Assembly (NCBI GenBank): GCA_945890595.1
Contig: CAMDCQ010000037.1
Coordinates: 1 to 15,969, forward strand
Origin: Chitinophaga pinensis
GTDB lineage: Bacteria > Bacteroidota > Bacteroidia > NS11-12g > UBA9320
Reading direction: 5' to 3'
Length of the DNA: 15,969 bases
In this document: in pieces, positions 1 through 7,560 of the stretch
Position numbering within the stretch: position 1 is the stretch's first letter
Layout: each line of letters opens with the position of its first letter
Position numbers and translations under genes: made by a program
The notes under the pieces: generated by a model
What the model was told of the DNA's origin: nothing
What the model saw: only the letters and a program-made list of their open reading frames with translations
The model's database searches: none

Positions 1-635
1 AAAAAACCGTCAGAGGAATTATAATCACCGGAAAAGGTGAGAAAGCCTTTGCTGCCGGGGCAGACATTAGCGAGTTTGCTCATTTTAATGAAGCTGAAGC
101 AAAAGAAATGAGCGCCAAAGGCGGAAATGTATTTAACCGTATCGAGCAGAGTGAAATACCCGTTATTGCTGCCGTAAATGGCTATGCGCTGGGTGGTGGA
201 TGTGAGCTTACGATGTCTTGTCATGTGCGCATTGCGAGTGAAAATGCACTGTTTGGGCAACCAGAAGTAAATCTTGGTGTACCTCCAGGATATGGCGGAA
301 CACAGCGTCTTGCACAGCTCATAGGCAGAGGAAGAGCGTTAGATATGCTTATTACCGCAAAGTCTATAGATGCCAACACCGCATTGAATTATGGACTAGT
401 AACACAGGTAGTTAGTCTGGCAGAATTGCTACCAACGTGTATTACTTACGTAGAAAAGCTCGTAGGTAAATCGCCATTAGCTATTGCAGAGGTTATTAAA
501 TGCACCAATGCATTGTATGAGAACCAGGACGGATTAGCATTTGAAATAGACAGTTTCGCAAGAAGCTTCGAAACCCCTGATTTTAAAGAAGGAACGACGG
601 CCTTCTTAGAGAAACGAAAACCCAATTACATCTAA
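1..635 (+). CDS. Enoyl-CoA hydratase/isomerase (crotonase family), 5' end missing
   Basis: The reading frame is open from base 3, so the gene begins outside the window. About 210 residues are visible; family members are usually near 260, so roughly the first 45-50 are missing. The crotonase oxyanion-hole segment AFAAGADISEF is at visible residues 15-25. The second half carries GYALGGGCEL and FGQPEVNLG, whose two glutamates (visible residues 68 and 88) match the catalytic pair of mitochondrial enoyl-CoA hydratase. GYGGTQRL and the C-terminal EKRKPNY are also typical. The likely reaction is hydration of trans-2-enoyl-CoA to 3-hydroxyacyl-CoA in the cytoplasm, during fatty-acid or amino-acid degradation. 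Having both glutamates argues for a hydratase rather than an isomerase, but chain length and pathway cannot be read from the sequence. It ends with TAA, and the next gene has its own promoter. Confidence 0.93.
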   Translation, partial: KTVRGIIITGKGEKAFAAGADISEFAHFNEAEAKEMSAKGGNVFNRIEQSEIPVIAAVNGYALGGGCELTMSCHVRIASENALFGQPEVNLGVPPGYGGTQRLAQLIGRGRALDMLITAKSIDANTALNYGLVTQVVSLAELLPTCITYVEKLVGKSPLAIAEVIKCTNALYENQDGLAFEIDSFARSFETPDFKEGTTAFLEKRKPNYI

Positions 636-672
636 ACTACCATTATAATAATTCTATTATTTTGGCATTCTA

Positions 673-703
673 TTTGTTCTTGTCGTGTGGAACATTAATT
701 TTG
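673..703 (+). promoter_or_regulatory. Bacteroidota-type promoter for the DUF1573 gene
   Basis: TTTG at 673-676 and an exact TAnnTTTG match (TAATTTTG) at 696-703 are separated by 19 bases, which is the consensus layout for the primary sigma factor of Bacteroidota. Transcription should start near 708. That leaves a short A-rich leader (ataaataacaaaaa) before the ATG at 725, with no Shine-Dalgarno sequence. It is the best complete promoter match in the window. Confidence 0.75.
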
Positions 704-724
704 AAACTAAATAAATAACAAAAA

Positions 725-1183
725 ATGAGAAATTTTATCTTACTATCAGTATTTGTATTTGGATTTGCAGCAACAAGCATTGCACAAGTAGAGACTACAA
801 ACGAAAAAATCACACTGTCTTCAGAAGCTCAAGCGAAGATGGCTCTAGAAAAAAACGAGCATGATTTTGGGACAATAGAAGAAGGTACTCAAGCAACGGT
901 TACATTTACATTTAAAAACACAGGTAATGCACCTCTAGTGTTGAACAGTGTGAAAGCTTCTTGTGGATGTACTACTCCTAAATGGACTAAAGAGCCAGTT
1001 GCTCCAGGAAAAGAAGGCGTAATTACCGCTACTTTTGATTCTAAAGGAAGACCAGGTAACTTTACCAAAACAATTACAGTAACCCACAGTGGTGAGGGAG
1101 GAACAGAGTTTTTAACTATCCGTGGCAACGTGAATAAAGCAGCGGCAGTTGTATCTCCTACTGTTGTGGCTCCAGAACAATAA
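725..1183 (+). CDS. Exported DUF1573 domain protein
   Basis: A 152-residue protein. Residues 1-20 form a signal peptide (short basic start, hydrophobic core, cleavage expected after SIA before Q21), so it should be exported to the periplasm or beyond. From about residue 42 comes a DUF1573 domain with the hallmark HDFGTIEEG, FKNTGNAPL and SCGCTTP segments; C80 and C82 are the conserved pair. These domains have an immunoglobulin/ASH-like beta-sandwich fold and are abundant in Bacteroidota, but no biochemical role is firmly known. The tail after residue 137 is Ala/Val/Pro-rich and looks flexible. A consensus promoter lies just upstream and a strong terminator 10 bases after the stop, so the gene is probably monocistronic. 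The family call is secure; the function is unknown. Confidence 0.93.
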   Translation: MRNFILLSVFVFGFAATSIAQVETTNEKITLSSEAQAKMALEKNEHDFGTIEEGTQATVTFTFKNTGNAPLVLNSVKASCGCTTPKWTKEPVAPGKEGVITATFDSKGRPGNFTKTITVTHSGEGGTEFLTIRGNVNKAAAVVSPTVVAPEQ

Positions 1184-1192
1184 AAAAATCTA

Positions 1193-1238
1193 ACCCATAA
1201 AAAAAGCCTCGACTAACGTCGGGGCTTTTTTTATGGGT
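1193..1238. terminator. Long inverted-repeat terminator shared by convergent genes
   Basis: ACCCAT, seven A and GCCTCGAC (1193-1213) pair across a TAAC loop with GTCGGGGC, seven T and ATGGGT (1218-1238). All 21 positions pair, with one G-U. A GC-rich core followed by a T-run appears on either strand, so it can end transcription of the DUF1573 gene rightward and of the recX/PLP-enzyme pair leftward. Confidence 0.9.
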
Positions 1239-1348
1239 GCTTATGTATAGTCCTGAAATAGCTTGATACAAAAGAATGTGTAATCAGAGAAGAACAAGGA
1301 AACAATCATGTAAAACAAAGTCAGAAGGATTATTCTTTGTCACTACAA

Positions 1349-2236
1349 TTATAATTCTTCCACTTTACCAAACCATCCCGTGAGGCCACCCGTATGAATA
1401 GCAATTACTTTATCGCCTTGTTTTATATCTCCTGAAATACATAGCTTCTTTATAGCTAGCATCATTTTTCCGGTATAAACAGGATCTAATAGTATTCCGG
1501 TTTCTGCTGTAAATTCTTTGATGAAATCCATCAGTTCTGGGGATGTCTTGGCATATCCACCACAATGAAACTCATCGTATATGGTTACGTTGTGAATCCC
1601 ATATACGTCCTGGAGGTCTTTGGCTATGTAGCCATTCCCCTTTAGCACTTGTATGCCATACACCGGTGTATCGTCATTTATACTCTCCATATATTTTGAC
1701 ATTCCCGCGATAGTAGTGCCTGTACCGCATGCCACAAACACCTTCGAAACTCCTTTTAACTCTATTTCTTTAAGTATCTCAAAACATCCTAGTGTGCCTT
1801 GTTCGCAAGCGCCACCCTCTGGTATAAAGAGCTTTTCCTCACAAACACCCAATTGGCGATTATGCTCTTTGTATTCTTCTCGCGTGACAAATGTTAAACG
1901 CATACCATACATCTCGCAAAGCTTTAAAACACCATTTAGTTGTTTTGGCTCTTCTCCTCTGATAATGCCCGTACACTGTATTTTTAGTATCGCACAACTA
2001 GCTGCAGTAGCAACTAAATGATTTGAAAATGCACCTCCAAATGTTACGATTTCACGATAGGTAGTCTTGTCGTAATGACCTAAAATCCCGGATAATTTAC
2101 GCCACTTATTGCCTGAAATTATAGGATGAATGAGGTCATCTCTTTTCATGTAAATCTCTACAGCAGCGTCAGTGCTCCAAGCCGTACTCACTTGATGCAA
2201 TGGACTAGGAATAGTAAGGTGATTTAAAATATCCAT
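1349..2236 (-). CDS. PLP-dependent ACC deaminase / D-cysteine desulfhydrase family enzyme
   Basis: A 295-residue fold-type II PLP enzyme. SGNKWRKL at residues 41-48 holds the expected Schiff-base lysine K44. GGAFSNHLVATA (67-78) holds the Ser-Asn-His that contacts the substrate carboxylate. ACGTGTTIAGM (169-179) is the PLP-phosphate loop, and DPVYTGKMM (251-259) includes a tyrosine near the cofactor. Known members either open the ring of 1-aminocyclopropane-1-carboxylate or release H2S, ammonia and pyruvate from D-cysteine. Distant Bacteroidota homologues are often named ACC deaminase without tests, and a role in D-amino-acid or sulfur metabolism is at least as likely. It is slightly shorter than the 325-340 residues of characterised enzymes. 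It starts 3 bases after the recX stop, so the two are probably cotranscribed from upstream of recX. The family is secure; the substrate is not known. Confidence 0.9.
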   Translation of the reverse strand: MDILNHLTIPSPLHQVSTAWSTDAAVEIYMKRDDLIHPIISGNKWRKLSGILGHYDKTTYREIVTFGGAFSNHLVATAASCAILKIQCTGIIRGEEPKQLNGVLKLCEMYGMRLTFVTREEYKEHNRQLGVCEEKLFIPEGGACEQGTLGCFEILKEIELKGVSKVFVACGTGTTIAGMSKYMESINDDTPVYGIQVLKGNGYIAKDLQDVYGIHNVTIYDEFHCGGYAKTSPELMDFIKEFTAETGILLDPVYTGKMMLAIKKLCISGDIKQGDKVIAIHTGGLTGWFGKVEEL

Positions 2237-2239
2237 TTG

Positions 2240-2728
2240 CTAATTTATTTCTGGAAAATGCAATTTGATAAAGGACCACACCATGTCTGACTCATAACCT
2301 TTGCCAATGGCAAATTGGGCCGCTTTGTAGTTTTTTTGATATCCTTTTATTCCTCTTAAACTGTGTATTTTTTTGGTAAGAAGATCAACCAGCGTCTCGT
2401 CATATTTACCTATATCTATTTCGCTGAGTCCTTTCTTGATACAGTAATCCGATATTTTTCTTTTCTTTAATTCCTGTACAATCTTGTTTTTGCCCCACTT
2501 TTTATAAGCAAATTTTCCTCGTACAAAAGCTAATGTAAATCGCTCTTCATTGATAAAATCCTGTTGAATAAGTTCATAAATGAGGAGTTCTACTTCATCT
2601 GGGATTAATCCGTAATTATATAGCTTATCACGTACTTCCTGATGACAGCGTTCTTGATAGGCGCAATATTTAGCTATTAGACTTTTAGCTTGAGATGGTG
2701 TGTATTTCTTTTTATTCTGCTCTAACAC
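2240..2728 (-). CDS. recX: RecX family regulatory protein
   Basis: A 162-residue protein with the all-helical tandem three-helix repeats of RecX. YCAYQERCHQEVRDKL at about residues 21-36 is the first repeat signature, and LIQQDFINEERFTLAFVRGK at about 53-72 is the second. RecX binds the RecA filament and limits recombinase and SOS activity. No in-frame ATG precedes the conserved region, so the start is taken as GTG at 2728; an in-frame stop at 2744-2746 allows only four more upstream codons. The gene is not next to recA. It is divergent from murF-alr and leads a two-gene transcript with the PLP enzyme 3 bases downstream. The protein is rich in Lys and Tyr, as is common for this family in AT-rich Bacteroidota. 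I am confident of the family but less so of the exact start. Confidence 0.88.
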   Translation of the reverse strand: MLEQNKKKYTPSQAKSLIAKYCAYQERCHQEVRDKLYNYGLIPDEVELLIYELIQQDFINEERFTLAFVRGKFAYKKWGKNKIVQELKKRKISDYCIKKGLSEIDIGKYDETLVDLLTKKIHSLRGIKGYQKNYKAAQFAIGKGYESDMVWSFIKLHFPEIN

Positions 2729-2760
2729 TTGAAGGCTGCTAAATTAGTGTACAATAAGCC

Positions 2761-2768
2761 TATTTTTG
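2761..2768 (+). promoter_or_regulatory. -7 box for murF-alr
   Basis: TATTTTTG is an exact match to TAnnTTTG. It is 8 bases before the TTG chosen here as the murF-alr start, so the transcript would be nearly leaderless. I see no TTG at the -33 position (around 2739-2741), so this is only a half-consensus match. Confidence 0.45.
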
Positions 2769-2776
2769 TAATTCAC

Positions 2777-5179
2777 TTGTACTCCTTAACCGAAATAGCA
2801 AAAATAGTAGGTGGTCAATTGCATGGTAACGGTTCCGTTATCATCCAAAATATTACCACTGATTCTCGTAAGATTCAACTTGCCGAATCTTCTCTTTTTG
2901 TTGCCATTGTTACTTCTAAAAATGATGGGCACCACTATATAGCCCAAACATTACGGCAACATATTGCAGGACTTTTGGTAAGCGAAAAACCAAAGGAGGA
3001 ATCCAATTACATCTTGGTTACCAATACGCTAGATGCATTGCAACAACTAGCTTCGTACCATCGTAAACAGTTTTCCATTCCTGTTATCGCTATTACAGGA
3101 AGTAACGGGAAAACGATTGTGAAGGAATACATCAATCATTTGCTAAAAGATAAATTTGCGATATGCAGAAGTCCGAAAAGTTATAATTCTCAAATCGGGG
3201 TTCCCTTATCCGTTTGGCAACTTTCCTCTAATTTTTCCTTAGGTATTTTTGAGGCTGGGGTATCTCAGCCCAATGAGATGGTCAGATTAGAAAGCGTTAT
3301 TCAGCCCACTGTTGGCGTGTTTACCCATTTAGGCGATGCACATGCTGCTCAATTTGGTACAGATGAAGAAAAATTAACTGAAAAACTACAGCTTTTTAAA
3401 AATTGTGATTTTGTAGTATGTCCAAGTAGCGAAGAGTTGGCCATAAAAGCTCTTAATACTAGCGGGAAAAAAGTGTTCTCTTTCGGATACGATTCAATCT
3501 CTGATATAAAAGTAACGCTTGGTGAAGATGGAGAGTTTACCTTGAATTACAAAGCTGAAAGTACTTCTATTTATCTTCCGCAGTATGATAAAGCCTCTGT
3601 TGAAAACGCCTTAACTGCTTTAACAACAGCGGTAGCACTGGGAGCCAACTTAAGTGACACCGCTGCGCGTGTCTCCACGCTTCCTATAGTAGATATGAGG
3701 TTACAACATGTGGCTGGCATTAATAATTGTCAATTGATTTTAGATTACTACAATGCCGACTATCAGTCTACTGTAATGGCATTGGACTTCATGAAACAGC
3801 AAAGTAGCAAACAGTATGCTACGGTAATTATTTCAGATATTCAGCAATCTAATGCCGGACCCAATGTGCTGTATGCCAATTTAAATTTGCTCCTAAAAGA
3901 TCATTCTATAAATCAACTTATAGGCATTGGAAAAGAAATAACTGAGGCATCTCGTCTGTTTACACTACCGGCTACATTTTATCCAGATACGGCAACATTC
4001 TTAAAGCAACATTCCCTTTATGAGTTAAAAAATCAAACTATTTTACTAAAAGGAGCACGTCATTTTGCATTTGAACAAATAGCAGAACGACTGCGGGTAA
4101 AAACACACCAAACGGTACTAGAGGTAAACCTGACTCGCATGCAGCACAACCTTAACCTAGTTAAAAATACAGTTGGCCCTCAGACAAAAATAATGGCTAT
4201 GGTCAAGGCCTTAGCCTATGGCAGCGGTGGGTATCAAATAGCCAAACGTCTTGAGTTTAATCAGATAAATTACCTTGGTGTCGCCTATACCGATGAAGCA
4301 ACTGATTTAAAATCCTCTGGGATAGTGTTGCCTATTATGGTGCTAAATCCCGATTTAAATGACCTGACACCTTACCTAGAGCAAAATATACAACCGGTTA
4401 TTTATTCCTTTGAAAGCTTTGAAAAAGTAAAAAATGCTTCATTAAAAATTCACCTGGAGTTTGATACGGGTATGCACCGCTTGGGCTTTGATCAACATGA
4501 CTTACCTCAATTACTTTCGCTTCTAAAAACAAATTCTAAAGTAGAAGTGGTTTCGGTATTTAGTCATTTAGCAGCTTCCGATACTAGCGAATTAGATGAT
4601 TTTACAAACCAACAAATTACTACATTTACCTCTATTTGTGAAGCGATAGAAGCTACTCTAGGCAAAAGCGTGATCAAGCATATAGCAAATAGTGCCGGTA
4701 TAGAACGTTTTCCTTTGGCAACGTTTGACATGGTGCGATTAGGTATTGGGCTTTATGGCATATCTCCAATTGATAAAGGCACTAAGTTACTTCCTGTAAG
4801 CAGTTTTAAGACCTATATAAGTCAACTAAAAACAGTACCAGCTGGAGCAGGAATAGGCTATGGACAACATGATAAATCCCATAAAGACAGACAGATAGCG
4901 GTTGTAGCAGTTGGTTATGGCGATGGGTATAGTCGTCTTTTTAGCCGAGGTAAGGGGAGTTTTAGCATCAACGGAAAAATGGCCTCTGTAGTTGGCAATG
5001 TGTGTATGGATATGACCATGTGCGATGTTACCGACATCACTTGCCAAGAAGGAGACGAAGTAATTATTTTTGGAGATAGCCCGAGCGTAGATGAACTCGC
5101 TGCCACTATTGGAACTATTCCGTATGAAATACTGACGAACGTAAGTGAGCGTGTAAACCGAATATTTTTTGAGGAATGA
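2777..5179 (+). CDS. murF-alr: Bifunctional MurF ligase / alanine racemase fusion
   Basis: An 800-residue fusion. Residues 1 to about 440 are MurF, which adds D-Ala-D-Ala to UDP-MurNAc-tripeptide using ATP: P-loop GSNGKT at 108-113, SPKSYNSQIGVP at 132-143 and FEAGVSQPNEM from 158. Residues from about 446 are a PLP alanine racemase making D-alanine: MVKALAYGSG with PLP lysine K477, SAGIERFP, GIGYGQ with catalytic tyrosine Y695, then VGYGDGYSR and GNVCMDM. MurF-Alr fusions are widespread in Bacteroidota. The start is uncertain. TTG at 2729 would add 16 residues (length 816) but leaves no gap to recX and puts a -7 box inside the gene. TTG at 2777 gives MYSLTEIAKIVGG, resembling the usual family start, and is preferred. 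In MurF, the common DSYN motif reads DYYN (323-326). The stop overlaps the meaB start by 4 bases. Confidence 0.93.
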   Translation: MYSLTEIAKIVGGQLHGNGSVIIQNITTDSRKIQLAESSLFVAIVTSKNDGHHYIAQTLRQHIAGLLVSEKPKEESNYILVTNTLDALQQLASYHRKQFSIPVIAITGSNGKTIVKEYINHLLKDKFAICRSPKSYNSQIGVPLSVWQLSSNFSLGIFEAGVSQPNEMVRLESVIQPTVGVFTHLGDAHAAQFGTDEEKLTEKLQLFKNCDFVVCPSSEELAIKALNTSGKKVFSFGYDSISDIKVTLGEDGEFTLNYKAESTSIYLPQYDKASVENALTALTTAVALGANLSDTAARVSTLPIVDMRLQHVAGINNCQLILDYYNADYQSTVMALDFMKQQSSKQYATVIISDIQQSNAGPNVLYANLNLLLKDHSINQLIGIGKEITEASRLFTLPATFYPDTATFLKQHSLYELKNQTILLKGARHFAFEQIAERLRVKTHQTVLEVNLTRMQHNLNLVKNTVGPQTKIMAMVKALAYGSGGYQIAKRLEFNQINYLGVAYTDEATDLKSSGIVLPIMVLNPDLNDLTPYLEQNIQPVIYSFESFEKVKNASLKIHLEFDTGMHRLGFDQHDLPQLLSLLKTNSKVEVVSVFSHLAASDTSELDDFTNQQITTFTSICEAIEATLGKSVIKHIANSAGIERFPLATFDMVRLGIGLYGISPIDKGTKLLPVSSFKTYISQLKTVPAGAGIGYGQHDKSHKDRQIAVVAVGYGDGYSRLFSRGKGSFSINGKMASVVGNVCMDMTMCDVTDITCQEGDEVIIFGDSPSVDELAATIGTIPYEILTNVSERVNRIFFEE

Positions 5180-6114
5180 CAAAAGAAGAGCTCGTATCAG
5201 GAATAACCACTGGAGACACAAGAACCCTAAGTAAAGCCATTACCTTGGCAGAGAGTTCTTTACCCGAAAAACGAAACTTAGCACTTGAAGTAATTGCACA
5301 CTTCGGACCACAAAACGATACCTTTAGAATAGGGATTACAGGAACACCAGGAGCCGGTAAAAGCACGTTTATAGAAGCATTAGGCAAGTATATACTTCAA
5401 GATCCTTCACGAAAAATTGCAGTGTTGAGTGTGGATCCCAGTAGTGGTAAAACCCATGGTAGCATCTTAGGCGATAAAACCAGAATGAACTATTTAAGTT
5501 CGCATGAAAGGGCCTACATAAGACCCACTGCCTCTGGAGCACAACTCGGAGGTCTGGCACAAAACACACGATTGGCTATGCTCCTTTGTGAGGCGGCTGG
5601 TTACAATACTATACTCATAGAGAGTGTTGGAGTAGGGCAAGGCGAGACAGAAATATCACAACTTTCAGACGTATTTACACTAGTGTTAAATCCGGGAGGA
5701 GGTGATGAATTACAAGGAATCAAGCGGGGCATCATGGAAATGGCTGATATTATCGTGGTAAATAAAGCTGATGGAGATGCCGAACGGCAAGCAAGTCTCA
5801 CCGCAAAAGAATACAGTATGGCGCTGCATCTAATGCCGGAAAATGAAAATAAATGGGTGCCTAAAGTTATAACTGCATCCGCTATACATGAACAAGGAAT
5901 AGCTATATTTTGGGATAAAGTGACTGAATTTGAAGCTACGATGATTGAGAATCTCTGGAAATCAAAAAACCGACAAGCGCAAATGTACTATTGGACTCAA
6001 AAAACCATACAAGATCTACTCTTAGCGAAGATAGAAAACCATCAATCACAAATAACGAAAGGCCTAGCCGAAGGTAAGCTGCCTGAAGTGGTGGCCAGAG
6101 AGATAGTAGGTTAG
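5176..6114 (+). CDS. meaB: MeaB/ArgK-type GTPase, methylmalonyl-CoA mutase chaperone
   Basis: A 312-residue G3E-family GTPase of normal length. It has Walker A GTPGAGKST (56-64), the Mg-binding aspartate in SVDPSS (D87), SILGDKTRMNYL, IESVGVGQGETE with the switch glutamate E149, the family signature PGGGDELQGIKRGIMEMAD, and the guanine-specificity motif NKAD (196-199). MeaB (human MMAA) protects adenosylcobalamin-dependent methylmalonyl-CoA mutase and gates cofactor loading, so the cell probably interconverts succinyl-CoA and methylmalonyl-CoA. The mutase genes are not in this window. The ATG overlaps the murF-alr stop (ATGA), which implies translational coupling. The older name ArgK (arginine transport kinase) is not supported for this family. 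No clear hairpin terminator follows the stop. Confidence 0.95.
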   Translation: MTKEELVSGITTGDTRTLSKAITLAESSLPEKRNLALEVIAHFGPQNDTFRIGITGTPGAGKSTFIEALGKYILQDPSRKIAVLSVDPSSGKTHGSILGDKTRMNYLSSHERAYIRPTASGAQLGGLAQNTRLAMLLCEAAGYNTILIESVGVGQGETEISQLSDVFTLVLNPGGGDELQGIKRGIMEMADIIVVNKADGDAERQASLTAKEYSMALHLMPENENKWVPKVITASAIHEQGIAIFWDKVTEFEATMIENLWKSKNRQAQMYYWTQKTIQDLLLAKIENHQSQITKGLAEGKLPEVVAREIVG

Positions 6115-6339
6115 TTTTCACGTAGAAATTTGCTAAGTATCGCCAAGAATCTAAGCGAATACATACATCTACTCACTCTATTGATAGCACTTCTTAATTT
6201 AGCGTAATTGCTTCGTGTTGGAAATAGATAAAGGGATTAACGGACACGCTGTTGTGAGTATTCCAAAATTCTATAGGGAGGGCAATGATATATAGATTCG
6301 TTCAATTTTAAAAATCGACCAACCGAAAGCCAAAAAACC

Positions 6340-6347
6340 TACTTTTG
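6340..6347 (+). promoter_or_regulatory. -7 box for alanine dehydrogenase
   Basis: TACTTTTG is an exact TAnnTTTG match, followed by C as is common in this group, and lies 22 bases before the ald ATG at 6370. The expected -33 TTG (around 6318-6320) is not seen. The 255-base gap 6115-6369 between meaB and ald holds no other convincing gene, hairpin or RNA that I can recognise. Confidence 0.6.
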
Positions 6348-6369
6348 CACGACTTAAAATAATACAAAA

Positions 6370-7485
6370 ATGATAATTGGTGTACCTAAAGAAATCAAGA
6401 ATAACGAGAATCGTATTGCCCTAACACCAGGTGGAGCCTTGGAGCTTACCAAGAGAGGCCATACGGTATACGTACAAAAAGACGGCGGAGTAGGATCTGG
6501 ATTCAACAACCAAATGTATATGGATGCTGGAGCACAGATTTTAAACACCATTGAAGAGGTTTATGCAATTGCTGAAATGATCATGAAGGTGAAAGAGCCT
6601 ATTGAAGCAGAATATAAGCTTATAAAGAAAGATCAATTAGTATTTACCTATTTCCACTTTGCTAGTTATGAGCCTCTTACGCATGCGATGATCGCAAGTG
6701 ATGCTGTTTGTTTAGCATATGAAACGGTGGAAGCTTCAGACCGCAGCTTACCATTACTTGTGCCAATGAGTGAAGTAGCTGGTAGAATGGCAATACAACA
6801 AGGTGCTAAATACCTTGAGAAACCAATAAAAGGTAAAGGAGTTCTTTTAGGTGGCGTACCAGGTGTGCCTCCAGGAAAAGTTCTTGTAATAGGTGGTGGT
6901 GTTGTAGGAACTCAAGCTGCTAAAATGGCAGCTGGTTTAGGCGCTCAAGTTACTATACTTGATGTGAGCTTAGCGCGACTTAGATACCTAAATGACGTTA
7001 TGCCTGCAAATGTAATAACTCGTTTTAGTAGCGAGATGAACATTCGTGATTTGATTCCACATATGGACCTTATCGTTGGTGCAGTACTTATTCCTGGTGC
7101 AAAAGCTCCAAATCTAATCACTAGAGATATGCTTAAGCTAATGTCTCCAGGTACCGTAATCGTAGACGTAGCTGTAGATCAAGGTGGATGTATAGAAACC
7201 TGTAAACCTACTACACACGAAGATCCTACTTTCATCATAGATGATATAGTACATTACTGTGTGGCTAACATGCCTGGTGCAGTTCCTTATACTTCAACAG
7301 TAGCACTTACCAATGCAACTCTTCCGTATGCTATACAACTGGCTAATAAAGGCTGGAAACAAGCATGTAACGAAAACAGAGAGTTGAAACTTGGCTTAAA
7401 CGTAGTAAACGGAAAAGTTTGTTACAAAGGTGTGTCAGATGCATTTAACCTAGACTATACTCCAGTAGAAGATATCTTAGGTTAA
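6370..7485 (+). CDS. ald: Alanine dehydrogenase
   Basis: A 371-residue protein, the typical length. It catalyses L-alanine + NAD+ + water to pyruvate, ammonia and NADH, reversibly, in the cytoplasm. It opens MIIGVPKEIKNNENRIALTP, with the pyruvate-binding R15. K75 (MKVKEP), catalytic H96 (TYFHFA) and catalytic D270 (VDVAVDQGGC) fall at the same positions as in the well-studied Mycobacterium tuberculosis enzyme. The Rossmann motif VIGGGVVGTQAA (173-184) ends its second strand in D198, as expected for NAD rather than NADP. The gene has its own -7 box and a hairpin terminator 17 bases after the stop, so it is probably monocistronic. Its closeness to alanine racemase suggests linked control of L-alanine, D-alanine and pyruvate. 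Confidence is very high. Confidence 0.97.
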   Translation: MIIGVPKEIKNNENRIALTPGGALELTKRGHTVYVQKDGGVGSGFNNQMYMDAGAQILNTIEEVYAIAEMIMKVKEPIEAEYKLIKKDQLVFTYFHFASYEPLTHAMIASDAVCLAYETVEASDRSLPLLVPMSEVAGRMAIQQGAKYLEKPIKGKGVLLGGVPGVPPGKVLVIGGGVVGTQAAKMAAGLGAQVTILDVSLARLRYLNDVMPANVITRFSSEMNIRDLIPHMDLIVGAVLIPGAKAPNLITRDMLKLMSPGTVIVDVAVDQGGCIETCKPTTHEDPTFIIDDIVHYCVANMPGAVPYTSTVALTNATLPYAIQLANKGWKQACNENRELKLGLNVVNGKVCYKGVSDAFNLDYTPVEDILG

Positions 7486-7502
7486 TTAATAAATCCTAAT
7501 TG

Positions 7503-7552
7503 AAAGGGTAAAGGGTAGAAACTTAATCGTGTTTACTTTTTACCCTTTTTTT
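7503..7552 (+). terminator. Hairpin terminator after ald
   Basis: AAAGGGTAAA (7503-7512) pairs exactly with TTTACCCTTT (7539-7548), and seven T run from 7546 to 7552. The 26-base loop has only weak further pairing. It ends 8 bases before the hydrolase ATG, so it could also act as a leaky terminator limiting readthrough into that gene. Confidence 0.75.
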
Positions 7553-7560
7553 ATATCGGT

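Noticed and set aside
889..1128. 79-codon frame on the minus strand inside the DUF1573 gene
   Set aside because: It lies wholly antisense to a well-supported gene, has no recognisable domain or promoter, and reads as a codon-bias shadow.
1239..1348. Gap between the shared terminator and the PLP-enzyme stop as a possible small RNA
   Set aside because: There is no promoter match, hairpin or T-run beyond the shared terminator.
1653..2021. 122-codon plus-strand frame inside the PLP-enzyme gene
   Set aside because: It is antisense to conserved catalytic motifs of the PLP enzyme and its own translation resembles no family.
4826..5221. 131-codon minus-strand frame across the murF-alr/meaB junction
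   Set aside because: It is opposite the strongly conserved alanine racemase C terminus, with no promoter or domain.
6115..6207. In-frame extension after the meaB stop (about 30 open codons before TAA)
   Set aside because: The encoded residues do not resemble a MeaB tail, and MeaB already has full family length at the TAG. An open stretch this short occurs by chance in AT-rich DNA.
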